Below are positions 7,343 to 17,449 of a DNA stretch of 41,393 bases, piece by piece (within the stretch, counting starts at the first letter, position 1; every line of letters starts with the position of its first letter). The notes below the pieces were generated by a model. That model made no database searches, was not told the DNA's origin, and saw only the letters and a program-made list of their open reading frames with translations. The stretch comes from Candidatus Gallispira edinburgensis (GTDB lineage: Bacteria; Bacillota; Clostridia; Lachnospirales; CAG-274), in assembly GCA_904395805.1 (NCBI GenBank), contig CAJFNV010000020.1, forward strand, positions 1 through 41,393. The letters are read 5' to 3'. The translations under genes and the position numbers were made by a program.

Positions 7343-10300
7343 ATGGATATAAAATTAAGCAACGGACAGAAAAGAGCTGTAGAAACAAAAGGCAAAAATA
7401 TACTTGTAAGTGCAGCGGCAGGCTCAGGCAAAACTTTCGTGCTTACACAGAGAGTTTTGTCAAGAATTATTGATGACAGGTGGGATATAGATTCATTTCT
7501 CATTGTTACATTTACAAGAGATGCGGCAGGGGAAATGAAATCAAGAATAACAAAAAGCCTTGAGGATAAACTTGCGGAAACTGCCGATGAAGACCTTATA
7601 AGACATATTGAAAAACAGCTTATACTTATAAACAGAGCTGATATATCCACAATCGACGCTTTCTGTTCAAGAATTGTAAGGCAGAATTTTCATAAGACAG
7701 ACCTTGACCCGGGCTATAAAACTCCAACGGAAGTAGAAGCTGCCGATTTAAAAAAACAGGCAATGGAAGATGCCCTTAATGAGCTCCTAGGGGAAAATGA
7801 TGCTGAATTCAGGAAATTCTACTTCAGCTTTGCAGGCAAAAGCAATGACAAAACTGTTACAGATATGATAGACAGCCTTTATATATTTGCCGACAGTCTG
7901 CCCTATCCCGGCAAGTGGTTTGACAAGTGCCTTAAAGACTATGATGCAGATAGCTTTGAAGAAAGCATTTGGGGAGAGGTTTACAGGGAAAAAGCAGAAA
8001 ATGAAATAAGCTCCGCAAGGGAATATGCAGAAAAAGCAATGGAGTATTTCAAATATTGTGACAGAGACAAGCTTCCCAAAGCCGTTGAAAATGTTTTCAC
8101 TTCAATTGAAGAATTTGAAAATGCCTTTAAAAAGGGCGGACTTAAAAGCATTTCAGCCCTTCAGATAAAGTTCAGGATCGACCTGAGATCCCTTAAAGAA
8201 GAATATGCCCTTGCACATATTGACGTAATTAAGAGATATCTTAATTTTGCAAAGGACTCTCTTAATAATGCCCTTAATTATGCATCACAGGTAAATGAAA
8301 AGGCAGAACAGCTCTTTCAGTATGTCAAGCCTGATATAAAAGCTCTCGTAAAAGCTGCTCGTACCTTTGCGAAAAGATATAAGGAGCTTAAACTTGACAA
8401 GCAGATGGCAGAATTTAACGACATTTCTCATTACTGCCTTGATATGCTCAGAGACGACGAAGGAAACACAACAGAAATCGCAAAGGAATATCAGAATAAA
8501 TTCAACGAAATAATTATAGATGAATATCAGGACAGCAATTATCTCCAGGAGGCAATTCTTACTGCCGTGTCAAGGTGTGACAGAGGAGAAAACAACATAT
8601 TTATGGTTGGGGATGTAAAGCAGGCTATATACAGATTCAGACAGACAACTCCCGAGCTTTTTATTGAAAAATATGACAAATATTCAGATGAGAACAGCAA
8701 TGATGAGCTGATACTTCTTTCCGAGAACTATCGTTCCCGTGCTGTCGTCCTTGATGCCTGCAACCTTATATTTAAGCAGATAATGGATGAAAGACTTGGA
8801 AATGTAAGGTACACAGATGAAGTTGCCTTAAACCCAAAGGCTGATTTTCCCGAAGGGGCAGAGGGAATTAATATATCAAAAAGCACGGAACTTATTATTG
8901 TTGATGCTTCCGATAAAAACGACAGTGAGCTTGACCCCAAAGCTGCCGAGGCTAAAGCAGTTGCAAAGAGAATACATGAAATGCTTGTAACAGATCCCCT
9001 TTATATTTACGATAAGGAGAGCGGTTACAGACCCGTAAGAAAAAGTGATATAGTTATTCTTGTCAACAAGAGGACCAATGCAGGTGTATTTTTTGAAGAA
9101 TTAAATTCAATAGGGATAGACTGTGCCTTTGAGGTGTCAAATCCTCTTTTTAAGACAACAGAAGTTAAAAACATCATTTCACTTTTAAGGCTTATAGACA
9201 ATCCCTTACAGGATATAGATGTAATAAATGTACTTCATTCCCCTCTGTACGGCTTATCATTTGACGATATAGCTGAAATAAGAATAGACAATAGAACGGA
9301 CAAGGTATATACCGCAGTAAAGGAATACTCCCAAAAGGATGACAGAATAAGTGCTGTGTTAAGAAAATTTATATATGATCTAAGCTATTACAGGGATTTT
9401 GCCATAAACAATTCAACAGGTGATCTGCTTTCTGAAATATATGACAGAAGCAATTACTTTAACTATACAGGTATACTTGACAGAGGAGATTTAAGACAAT
9501 CCAATTTAAGGCTTTTCAAGGAAATTGCAATAGATTTTGAATCTAAGGGGATTACAGACCTCCACAGCTTTATAAGCTATATAGACACCGACTTAAGTGA
9601 TGAGGTTGCCGATAAGGACAAGGCAGGAGCCGCCTCTTCTCTTTCCGAAAATGATGATGTTGTAAGGATAATGACGATTCACAAAAGCAAGGGGCTTGAA
9701 TTCCCCGTAGTATTTGTATCACAGCTTCAGAATAAGCTAAACATACGTTATAAAGCAAATGACTATATTTTTGACAGAGAACTTGGTATAGGCTTAAAAT
9801 ACGTTGACAACGAAAACAGAATTAAGTATAAAACCCAGCCTTACAATATAATCACGGATAAATATGAGGAAGAAGAAAACTCAGAAAATCTCAGACTTTT
9901 GTATGTAGCACTTACAAGGGCTAAGGAAAAGCTTATAATCACAGGAGTTACAAAGAGCAGAGGAATTAACGCAAAATCCGGAAAGGACGCTGTATTAAAT
10001 GAACTTTATCACGATAAAAATATAATGCTTCCTTATGCCCTAAGAAAAATGGCTGACAGTCCTCTTTTCTGGGTATTGTCTGCATTAAAAAGAAGCAGTC
10101 TTGACACAAAAGGTGTGATCGAACAGAAATGGATCACTCTTTCAGATGTTGATACTCTTGACGAGATCAAAGGAGAAGAAGCAGTAAATGCCATAGACAA
10201 GATGAATGCCTTCAATGTTGAAACAGAAGGCATTTACAGGGATATTATCGAAGAAAGATTAAACTATGTATATCCCTACAGTGATGAAACTATCCTGCCT

Positions 10301-10936
10301 TCAAAAATTTCAATTACAGAAATAAAGAGAAAGCTTAACAGCGAAAGTGACGATACCTTTAACTATTACAGCCGAAGAAAAGTAACGGGCATGCCTGAAT
10401 TTATGAAGAATGAAAAGAAGATCACATCTGCACAGCTCGGTACTCTTTATCATACTGTTATGGAGCATATTGATTTTAAAAACACTGAAAATGAGAATGA
10501 CATTACAGCCTTGATCAACGGCTTGGAAGAAAGAGGAATAATAACTTCCGATGAAAAAAAGGCAGCAGATATAAAAAAACTTGTATGTTTTATAAATTCC
10601 CCTCTTTTTAAACGTATCAGGGAATCCGATGCTGTATTCAGAGAAGCACCTTTTGTAATGTCAATGAAGGCGTCAAGATTTAAAGAATTTGAAAATTCAG
10701 ATGCGGAAATAGTTGTACACGGTATCATAGACTTATACTTTGTTGAAAACAATGAAATCGTACTTGTGGACTACAAAACAGACAGAATATATAAGAGTGT
10801 GACCGAACTTGCTGATAAGTACAGGATACAGCTTGAATTATATAAAGAAGCTCTTGAAAAGAACACAGGAATAGGTGTAAAGGAATGCCTTATATATTCA
10901 ATTGACAGAGGAGAAAGTGTAAATGTTGAATTCTAA
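7343..10936 (+). CDS. addA: AddAB helicase-nuclease subunit A
   Basis: This 1197-residue subunit of the AddAB complex processes double-strand breaks for RecA loading. It is a UvrD/Rep superfamily 1A helicase with a C-terminal RecB-family nuclease. Visible motifs are Walker A AAAGSGKT (24-31), Walker B IIIDEYQDS with D393/E394, GDVKQAIYRFR (motif III), TIHKSKGLEFPVVF (motif V), LLYVALTRAKE (motif VI) and the nuclease motif VDYKTD with D1143 and K1145. The length is normal for the family. The frame is open from 7265, but the promoter at 7291-7299 and the GGGAGA site at about 7328-7333 favour ATG 7343 (protein begins MDIKLSNGQ). An ATG at 7334 is a less likely alternative. addB is not adjacent in the same direction but lies beyond the next gene, pointing toward it. 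Confidence 0.95.
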   Translation: MDIKLSNGQKRAVETKGKNILVSAAAGSGKTFVLTQRVLSRIIDDRWDIDSFLIVTFTRDAAGEMKSRITKSLEDKLAETADEDLIRHIEKQLILINRADISTIDAFCSRIVRQNFHKTDLDPGYKTPTEVEAADLKKQAMEDALNELLGENDAEFRKFYFSFAGKSNDKTVTDMIDSLYIFADSLPYPGKWFDKCLKDYDADSFEESIWGEVYREKAENEISSAREYAEKAMEYFKYCDRDKLPKAVENVFTSIEEFENAFKKGGLKSISALQIKFRIDLRSLKEEYALAHIDVIKRYLNFAKDSLNNALNYASQVNEKAEQLFQYVKPDIKALVKAARTFAKRYKELKLDKQMAEFNDISHYCLDMLRDDEGNTTEIAKEYQNKFNEIIIDEYQDSNYLQEAILTAVSRCDRGENNIFMVGDVKQAIYRFRQTTPELFIEKYDKYSDENSNDELILLSENYRSRAVVLDACNLIFKQIMDERLGNVRYTDEVALNPKADFPEGAEGINISKSTELIIVDASDKNDSELDPKAAEAKAVAKRIHEMLVTDPLYIYDKESGYRPVRKSDIVILVNKRTNAGVFFEELNSIGIDCAFEVSNPLFKTTEVKNIISLLRLIDNPLQDIDVINVLHSPLYGLSFDDIAEIRIDNRTDKVYTAVKEYSQKDDRISAVLRKFIYDLSYYRDFAINNSTGDLLSEIYDRSNYFNYTGILDRGDLRQSNLRLFKEIAIDFESKGITDLHSFISYIDTDLSDEVADKDKAGAASSLSENDDVVRIMTIHKSKGLEFPVVFVSQLQNKLNIRYKANDYIFDRELGIGLKYVDNENRIKYKTQPYNIITDKYEEEENSENLRLLYVALTRAKEKLIITGVTKSRGINAKSGKDAVLNELYHDKNIMLPYALRKMADSPLFWVLSALKRSSLDTKGVIEQKWITLSDVDTLDEIKGEEAVNAIDKMNAFNVETEGIYRDIIEERLNYVYPYSDETILPSKISITEIKRKLNSESDDTFNYYSRRKVTGMPEFMKNEKKITSAQLGTLYHTVMEHIDFKNTENENDITALINGLEERGIITSDEKKAADIKKLVCFINSPLFKRIRESDAVFREAPFVMSMKASRFKEFENSDAEIVVHGIIDLYFVENNEIVLVDYKTDRIYKSVTELADKYRIQLELYKEALEKNTGIGVKECLIYSIDRGESVNVEF

Positions 10937-11876
10937 ACACCCCTTTTATTCGGCAAATGACTATTACAGAGAAATATTCGGCGAAAAGATAATAAAACTT
11001 GCCATAGACGGAGGCTTTACCTGCCCCAACAGAGACGGTACACTGTCTGATAAAGGCTGTATATTCTGCAGCGGCAAGGGCTCGGGAGATTTTGCGGGGA
11101 GCAGAAGTCTTTCAATAAGTGACCAGTACAGACAGATGAAAGAGAAAATGTCAGCAAAGTGGGGCGAAGGCAAGTATATGATGTATTTTCAGGCTTACAC
11201 AAATACATATGCCCCCCTTGAAAGGCTCAGAAGTCTGTATTATGAGGCTGTCGATCAGGAAAATGTTGTTGCCCTTTCCATTGCTACAAGACCCGATTGT
11301 ATAAATGAGGAAGTTGCTGAACTTTTAAAAGAGCTTTCTGAAAAGGTTTATGTATGCGTGGAGCTTGGACTCCAGACAAGCAAAGCTGAAAGTGTAAAAC
11401 TTATAAACAGGTGCTATAAAAACCATATATACAAAAATGCTGTAGCAATGCTCAATGAACATAGTATAGATACTGTAACACATATTATACTTGGACTTCC
11501 CGGAGAAAGCTATGATGATATGCTGGACAGCGTTAAATATGCCATATATTGCGGTACAAAGGGACTTAAGCTCCAGCTTCTCCACATTATAAAGGGCACT
11601 GCCCTCTATGACTATTACAATGAAAAGCCTTTTAAATATTTCACCCTTGAAGAATATGTAAACACTGTTGTAAATATTATTGAGGAAATACCCCCAAATA
11701 TTGTTATCCACAGAATAACGGGAGATGCAAATAAGGCAGAACTTTTTGAGCCATGGTGGAGCCTTGACAAACGAAAAGTTTTAAATTCCATATCAAAAGA
11801 GTTTATAAAAAGGGGAAGTTATCAGGGAATAAAGTCAGCAATTGACATAAACAATAAAATTTTAAATTTATGCTAA
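10923..11876 (+). CDS. TIGR01212-type radical SAM protein
   Basis: This 317-residue radical SAM enzyme is of the YhcC/TIGR01212 type, whose substrate is not established as far as I know. Its cluster cysteines are C34, C46 and C49 in the spacing C-x11-C-x2-C, which differs from the usual CxxxCxxC and marks this family. The GLPGES stretch fits the radical SAM barrel. The ATG overlaps the last 14 bases of addA and has GGAG inside the addA coding end, so translation is probably coupled and the two are co-transcribed. The stop codon lies inside the left arm of a large hairpin. Confidence 0.88.
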   Translation: MLNSKHPFYSANDYYREIFGEKIIKLAIDGGFTCPNRDGTLSDKGCIFCSGKGSGDFAGSRSLSISDQYRQMKEKMSAKWGEGKYMMYFQAYTNTYAPLERLRSLYYEAVDQENVVALSIATRPDCINEEVAELLKELSEKVYVCVELGLQTSKAESVKLINRCYKNHIYKNAVAMLNEHSIDTVTHIILGLPGESYDDMLDSVKYAIYCGTKGLKLQLLHIIKGTALYDYYNEKPFKYFTLEEYVNTVVNIIEEIPPNIVIHRITGDANKAELFEPWWSLDKRKVLNSISKEFIKRGSYQGIKSAIDINNKILNLC

Positions 11877-11915
11877 GTCCATATGACATTTTAATATGTC
11901 ATATGAACTTAGCAT
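11870..11915. terminator. Long hairpin between converging addA and addB operons
   Basis: Arms atgctaagt and atatgacat (11870-11889) pair with atgtcatat and acttagcat (11896-11915), interrupted by one 2-nt internal mismatch. The stop codon of the radical SAM gene is inside the left arm. There is no strong T-run on either side, so it may act as a bidirectional terminator or as a 3' stabilising stem for both transcripts. Confidence 0.65.
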
Positions 11916-11995
11916 ACTCTTTAATTCTTATTATATATAAACACTTTTTATATATTTAACAAAAAGCTTTACGCTTCTTTAATTTACATCAATAT

Positions 11996-14900
11996 CTACT
12001 TCTCTGATAGATCCTCCCCGACCCTTTTATGTATCTCCTCCCATGCCTCATCGTCATTTTTCCTGATATTCCTCAATTTGCTTTTATCCCCGTTTTCAAA
12101 GTCACACACTCTGCCGTAAGGACAGAACTTACAGGAATCTTCTTCACTTCCGTACTTATAAGGGCTTATTTCAATATTTCCCTTAGCCATTTCACTGCCT
12201 ATATCCTTTACAACCTCTCTTGAAAACTTAAGAAGCTCATCCATTTTATCGGCAGTAAGCTTTTCACTTTCCTTTTCCGATATATCCCTCAGTATCTTAA
12301 CAATTTCCCTGCTCCTGCCCTTAGTCCCTTTATAATATGCAGAGTCAAGCTCATTTTCAACACTTTCGTCATACATACCGTTAAGGGCAAGTCTTTTGAG
12401 CATAGAATCCTCGGCAGTCAGATTCTCCTTTTCATCTTCAATAAGCTTAGGCTCATTTACTTCAAAGTAGAACATACCTCCTGCCTTTGCCCTGCCCTGA
12501 GCCACAAGAGTATTCATATAGAGCACAAGCTGGAGCTGAAGTCCCATATATATCTTGTTTATATCAAGCTTTTTGCCCGAACTCTTGTAGTCAACTATCT
12601 TTACATAAACAGAGCCATTTTTATTCATCATTTTGTCGATCCTGTCTATTACTCCGTTAAGCTTTAATATTCTGCCCTCATCTATTTCAATTTCTATTGC
12701 AGGTATGGGAGAACGGCTTCTTCCAAAACTTATTTCAAAATTTTCAGGCTTGAATTTACTTGCCTTTACCTGTTCAACATTCGCCCATAAGGCATACTTT
12801 GCCGCCTCCTTTATCTTCCCGAGGATAGCTGCATTTCTGTTGCTTTCAAAAATGTCTGTATTCATTTCCCTTATAAATTCACCTATATGGCTTTCAACAA
12901 AGGCGTCTGTATACTCTCTGTCGGTGCTTTCCCATGGTATCCCTGCCTCTTTAATGTATCCCGAAAAGGCTTCCATAATTCTGTGAGAAAGTGTTCCTAT
13001 ATCATTGCTTCTGAGAGAATATACCGCCTTTTCCTTTGCCCTTAAAATATACTCCATATAGAACTTAAAAGGACAGCTTGTAAACTTTTCAAGCTTTGAA
13101 ACACTTGCCCTGTTTAAAACCTGCTCCCAGAGTTGGGGCAGCAGTCTGTCTGTTATGTATTTCTTCGGTATCTGACTTAAAAGAGCGCATCTTATTGATT
13201 TAAGCTTTTTACCGTACTCCTCATCACTGCTGTAATAACCGTACAGTTCTTTTATGAAATCAGATTCATCATTCTCTGAAACAGCCTCAATAAGCCTGTC
13301 AAAAGCGGCACTTTTTCCCGTAAGAACAGATTCAGGCTCAAATTCTCCCTTCCCTATGCTTATTTCATTAAGCTCACTAAACATACTCTCAATTCTTGTT
13401 ACAAGACTTGAAGGCTTTAAGCTTTCACCCCTTATACTCCCTGTGGGATAACTTATGACAAGGTATTCACTTGGCTTTATAATGTTTAAATAGATTCCCA
13501 GCCTTCCGTTATTTGTCATCTGTACAACTCCCGGAGCAAGCTCCATATTGCTTTCTTCCATTGCAAGCCTTTCATCATCGGTGAACACACCTCTTTCACT
13601 TATTTTGACAGGTATATTCCCCTCATTAGCTCCCACAATAAACATTGCCTTTATGTCAGGCAGTCTTGTCCTTTCCATATCTCCCACTAATATGCAGTCC
13701 TGAACAGTAGGGGCAATTCCTATTGTAGCCTTGCCGAAGCCCGTACTCAGTATTTTAGAGTATTCCCTCATTGTCACCTTTTCATTTCCCAGAATATCCA
13801 CCATTTTGTCAAAAACATCGGTAACGGTTTTCCATATCTGTTCATAAAAAGCAGCCTTCGCAGTATCTCCCCTGTACTGTGCATCATTGAGCTCCTTTTC
13901 AAGCTTTTCGGTAATATTTATACCTTCAAGAATTTCAAAAAGCTTTTCCGTAATTTCTCGTACATTTCCCTTTTTGCCTGCCGTAAAATTTTCATTTAAG
14001 GGCGCCATAAGCTCAAAAAGCATATCCCTTGTTTCCGTAATATACTTCTTATCGGGCTTGTCAGACTCCTGTCCCTCTTCCTTAAAGCCGTATTTCCACT
14101 CTCTGTTCCATTTGTACTTGTCAATGCCGTTAGCCTGCACATAGTTTTCAAGGCTGTAAATACGTTCAAAGTCTATATCCGTATACCCTGTTTTAAGCAG
14201 TCTGAAAACAGCACTGTTGTCCCAGCCGTAGGCTATTATGTCCACTGCCCCTGTTATAAATGTTATGAGAGGGTGGCTTGACACTTCTCTCCTGCCGTCA
14301 AGGAAATTAGGTATTTCATATTTTTTCAATGCAATTGACAAGGGCTTTTCATAACATTCATTTCCCACAATAAGGGCAATATCCTTATATCTGTAACCCT
14401 TATACTGTACAAGACTTTTTATTTCATTGCATATTTTATATATTTCATCATACATATTTGCTACCCTGTATATGGCAATATTTTTAACTTCACTGTCATA
14501 GGGCTTTAATTTATATTTAAAGTAATTGTTTTTTATAAACTCTATTTCTTGGCAGGATTTTCTGTAAGTCCTGTCAAGAAAAACAACAGGCTCTATCTCA
14601 ACACCGTTATCCCTTGCAAGAGAAGTAATTTTTGTTACAGCCCTTTTCACTTCATACTGTTCATCAAAGCTTGCTATACTGCTGTACTCTGTTGCAGGAG
14701 AATTGATTGTAAAAGTTATGTTCACTCTTTTGCAGTATTTTAAAAGCTGTTCTATTACCTTGTTTTCCTGTGGGGTAAAGCTTTTGAAACCGTCTATCCA
14801 GACTTCACTGTCCTTAACTATTGAATGCTTTATATATTCAGCCAGTATTTCAAGGGCACCGTCACCTGCAATATACTCCTTATTCATATATTCCCTGTAC

Positions 14901-15379
14901 TTTTCAAATATAAGCTTTATATCCTCCAGCTTGTTTTTAAGGTTGCCTTCCTTCATATTTTCTGCAGTTTCCCCGATTTTTTCAGCTGTAATGCTGTACT
15001 GCATAAGCTCCGTTATTGTCATATCAATGCTGTCGATAAAGCCCTGTCTGTCTGCCGAATTTTTATAAAATCCCAGCCTCTCTTTAAGCTCAAGCACAAT
15101 TCTTCTTATAAGCATAGCCCTGCCCACATCATCAAGCATAGCCCTGCCGCTGGTCCCCATTTTTGAAATAAGATAATAGGCAAAGTGTCTGAATCCCAGC
15201 ACATTAATGTTTATAAGAGAGCCTTTTTTATCTATAAGATTTTTTTCGCTCTCCAGCGTAAACTGCTCCGGAACTATGTAAAAAAGCCTTTCCCTCATAT
15301 TGTCACATTTTGCTATTTCATCTATGCACAGTGTAGTTTTCCCTGTATCGGGCTTACCCATAATATATCTTAAACTCAT
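11996..15379 (-). CDS. addB: AddAB helicase-nuclease subunit B
   Basis: This 1127-residue protein is the partner of AddA. The N-terminus has a P-loop (GKPDTGKT) and the typical YIVPEQFTLESE stretch. The C-terminal RecB-like nuclease has the motif VDYKSSG with D930 and K932. Four cysteines, C769 and C1083-x2-C1086-x5-C1092, match the AddB 4Fe-4S cluster that staples the nuclease domain. The open frame starts two codons earlier at 15385, but AAAGGAG sits only about one base from that ATG and about seven from the ATG at 15379, so the latter is chosen. The gene faces addA, separated by the radical SAM gene, and has its own promoter. Confidence 0.95.
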   Translation of the reverse strand: MSLRYIMGKPDTGKTTLCIDEIAKCDNMRERLFYIVPEQFTLESEKNLIDKKGSLININVLGFRHFAYYLISKMGTSGRAMLDDVGRAMLIRRIVLELKERLGFYKNSADRQGFIDSIDMTITELMQYSITAEKIGETAENMKEGNLKNKLEDIKLIFEKYREYMNKEYIAGDGALEILAEYIKHSIVKDSEVWIDGFKSFTPQENKVIEQLLKYCKRVNITFTINSPATEYSSIASFDEQYEVKRAVTKITSLARDNGVEIEPVVFLDRTYRKSCQEIEFIKNNYFKYKLKPYDSEVKNIAIYRVANMYDEIYKICNEIKSLVQYKGYRYKDIALIVGNECYEKPLSIALKKYEIPNFLDGRREVSSHPLITFITGAVDIIAYGWDNSAVFRLLKTGYTDIDFERIYSLENYVQANGIDKYKWNREWKYGFKEEGQESDKPDKKYITETRDMLFELMAPLNENFTAGKKGNVREITEKLFEILEGINITEKLEKELNDAQYRGDTAKAAFYEQIWKTVTDVFDKMVDILGNEKVTMREYSKILSTGFGKATIGIAPTVQDCILVGDMERTRLPDIKAMFIVGANEGNIPVKISERGVFTDDERLAMEESNMELAPGVVQMTNNGRLGIYLNIIKPSEYLVISYPTGSIRGESLKPSSLVTRIESMFSELNEISIGKGEFEPESVLTGKSAAFDRLIEAVSENDESDFIKELYGYYSSDEEYGKKLKSIRCALLSQIPKKYITDRLLPQLWEQVLNRASVSKLEKFTSCPFKFYMEYILRAKEKAVYSLRSNDIGTLSHRIMEAFSGYIKEAGIPWESTDREYTDAFVESHIGEFIREMNTDIFESNRNAAILGKIKEAAKYALWANVEQVKASKFKPENFEISFGRSRSPIPAIEIEIDEGRILKLNGVIDRIDKMMNKNGSVYVKIVDYKSSGKKLDINKIYMGLQLQLVLYMNTLVAQGRAKAGGMFYFEVNEPKLIEDEKENLTAEDSMLKRLALNGMYDESVENELDSAYYKGTKGRSREIVKILRDISEKESEKLTADKMDELLKFSREVVKDIGSEMAKGNIEISPYKYGSEEDSCKFCPYGRVCDFENGDKSKLRNIRKNDDEAWEEIHKRVGEDLSEK

Positions 15380-15409
15380 TTCCATTCTCCTTTAAATATC
15401 TTTATTATG

Positions 15410-15438
15410 ATTATATCATAAATCAATTAAAATGCTAA
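15410..15438 (-). promoter_or_regulatory. Promoter of addB
   Basis: On the minus strand, TTAGCA (15433-15438), a 17-bp spacer and TATAAT (15410-15415) preceded by TGA make a SigA-like promoter with an extended -10. A second TATAAT at 15439-15444 on the plus strand could serve the divergent small gene, with only a weak -35. Confidence 0.6.
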
Positions 15439-15468
15439 TATAATTATATCATAAGGCAGGTGAAAAAA

Positions 15469-15870
15469 ATGGCATCAAAAATTTATGTCCTTAAACTTAA
15501 AGACGTGATCAAAACAGCAGTATTCGCTATATTGGGTATTATAATAATTGCCGCAATAATAGCCTTCTTCAGCGGAAGCAGCAAAAGTGCTTACAATGAA
15601 GGTACATACAATTCGGAAATAATACTATACGGCAATCCCGTTGAGCTGTCTGTAACAGTCAGCAAAGATGAAATCGAAAGCATATCTCTTGAACAGCTGA
15701 ACGAAACCCAGGAGGTATTTTACCCCACCTTTTCAAACTGCATTGACGAAATTTCACAGCAGGTCATAGCACTTCAAAGCACAAACATCGAACTTGACAA
15801 GGACTATGAAGTCACAGGTACAATACTCCTCAATGCCATAGACAACGCCCTTGAACAGGCTAAAAAATAA
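15469..15870 (+). CDS. Membrane-anchored protein resembling a degenerate FMN_bind domain
   Basis: This 133-residue protein has one N-terminal membrane segment (about 15-36) and a small exported domain. The start of that domain, YNEGTYNSEI, the strand ELSVTVSKDEIESISL, and the end VTGTILLNAIDNALEQA follow the layout of FMN_bind domains (YKDGTY..., VTVKDGKI..., SGAT...A...AL). The usual flavinylation motif SGAT is TGTI here, so covalent FMN attachment through that Thr looks unlikely. It may be a flavin-free relative. The frame is open from GTG 15460, but that codon overlaps the AAGGCAGG ribosome site; ATG 15469 has correct spacing. It appears monocistronic and ends before a strong terminator. 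Confidence 0.65.
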   Translation: MASKIYVLKLKDVIKTAVFAILGIIIIAAIIAFFSGSSKSAYNEGTYNSEIILYGNPVELSVTVSKDEIESISLEQLNETQEVFYPTFSNCIDEISQQVIALQSTNIELDKDYEVTGTILLNAIDNALEQAKK

Positions 15871-15908
15871 ATAAATCAAAAAACAGCTTCGCAGTTTTCT
15901 GAAAAATC

Positions 15909-15961
15909 AAGGACTGCTTAAAACAAATTATTCATATTTGTTTTACAGCAGTCCTTTTATG
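15909..15961. terminator. Bidirectional terminator
   Basis: A long stem pairs aaggactgct and aaacaaat (15909-15928) with atttgttt and agcagtcctt, with a small internal loop, and ends in TTTT on the plus strand and AA-rich sequence on the other. It lies between the FMN_bind-like gene and the converging MATE gene. Confidence 0.85.
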
Positions 15962-15982
15962 ATTATCTGAAAAATTTTTTAA

Positions 15983-17320
15983 TTAATACACCCTTGCCTT
16001 TTTCCATCCACCCTTAAAGTAAAAAGCAAGTGTAACACAAGTAGCAATAGTCCAGCCGAAAGGCCAGCTTAACCATATTCCTGTTTCACTTCCAAGCATA
16101 CCTGCAAAAATATAAGCAAGTATTACCCTCAAGATCAGGTCTATAAATGTACTTGTTGTAAAAGCAACCATTGCCCCCGAACCTCTCAAAAGGCCGTCTA
16201 CCAGTATTTTTGCCGCAACAGCAAAATAGAAAGGTGAAATTATCTTCAAGAACAGCACACCGCAGTTAATTGCATCGGTACTTTCCGTTGTAAGGAAAAG
16301 ACCTATCATCTGTTTTCCGAATACTATAAAAGCAATAAGTATAGGTATTATTATAGCATAATTAAACAATATACCTGCCTTAAGTCCTTTCTTGACTCTG
16401 GCTATCTTTCCTGCCCCTATATTCTGAGCCGTAAAGTTTGACATTGCATTTCCTATAGTTGTATAGCATGTAAGAGCAAAGGTATTAAGCTTCACACCTG
16501 CGGAATATCCTGCTATAACAGATGAACCAAAGGAGTTTACACAGCCCTGTATAAACATATTTCCTATTGATATAAAGCTCTGCTGCAAAATACTGGGTAT
16601 AGCAATTACTGTTACTTTTCCCAGCATCATTGAAGAAAAATACACAGGCTTCTCTTTTGTTTCAAGTCCTCTTAACCTTTTAATAAGGCTTATAACCGCA
16701 AGAATACAGGCTATACCCTGAGCAATAAATGTTGCCCATGCAACACCTGCAACATCCCAGTGGAATACCGCAACAAAAATCAGATCAAGTACAATATTTC
16801 CCAGAGAGGACCCTATAAGGAAATACAGGGGAGTTTTTGAATCCCCCAGAGAATTAAATACACCGTTTGCAACATTATATAAAAACAAAAATATAAATCC
16901 GCCTATGTAAACATCAAAATACAGCTTGCTGTCTGCAAAAATATTTTCAGGCGTATTTATAGCCTTCATTATAAATGTACTTGTTAAAAGTCCCACAACC
17001 GTAAGCACGGCAGATAGGACAACACTTGCTATTATTGTAGTTGATACGGCAGTTTTTACCTTGTCATAATCCTTTGCCCCGAAGAACTGTGATATAACTA
17101 CGCTGCAGCCTATATTACAGCCCATAGCAATTGCCATAAATATCATTGTCACAGGATATGAGGCACCAACAGCAGCCAGAGCATCCTCCCCTGCAAACCT
17201 TCCCGCAATTATACTGTCTGCCATATTGTAAAGCTGCTGAAAAACAGCACTTACAAACATAGGCAGAGAAAAGTTTATCAACACCTTTGAGGGATTGCCC
17301 TCAGTCAGATCTTTTATCAT
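15983..17320 (-). CDS. MATE family efflux transporter
   Basis: This 445-residue multidrug/toxin extrusion family membrane protein has the typical N-terminal stretch LTEGNPSKVLINFSLPMF, the FQQLYNMADSIIAG motif and about 12 membrane segments. The family exports cationic drugs or metabolites using a Na+ or H+ gradient; the substrate here is unknown. The frame extends upstream to 17356, but family members begin near MIKDLTEG, so ATG 17320 is chosen; its ribosome site is weak (GAAAGAAG). It lies downstream of the glycosylation operon, separated by about 300 bases of repeat-rich sequence, so a separate promoter is likely but was not identified. Confidence 0.9.
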   Translation of the reverse strand: MIKDLTEGNPSKVLINFSLPMFVSAVFQQLYNMADSIIAGRFAGEDALAAVGASYPVTMIFMAIAMGCNIGCSVVISQFFGAKDYDKVKTAVSTTIIASVVLSAVLTVVGLLTSTFIMKAINTPENIFADSKLYFDVYIGGFIFLFLYNVANGVFNSLGDSKTPLYFLIGSSLGNIVLDLIFVAVFHWDVAGVAWATFIAQGIACILAVISLIKRLRGLETKEKPVYFSSMMLGKVTVIAIPSILQQSFISIGNMFIQGCVNSFGSSVIAGYSAGVKLNTFALTCYTTIGNAMSNFTAQNIGAGKIARVKKGLKAGILFNYAIIIPILIAFIVFGKQMIGLFLTTESTDAINCGVLFLKIISPFYFAVAAKILVDGLLRGSGAMVAFTTSTFIDLILRVILAYIFAGMLGSETGIWLSWPFGWTIATCVTLAFYFKGGWKKARVY

Positions 17321-17449
17321 TATTTCATCTTCTTTCCGGTCAGTTACACAAAACAAAGCAACCGGAGATCCCCCGATTGCCTGTTTTTTAATATAAAAGC
17401 TTCAAACACATTTGCAATGCCTCCGCCTCATTTAAAAGTCCGGTCCCAT

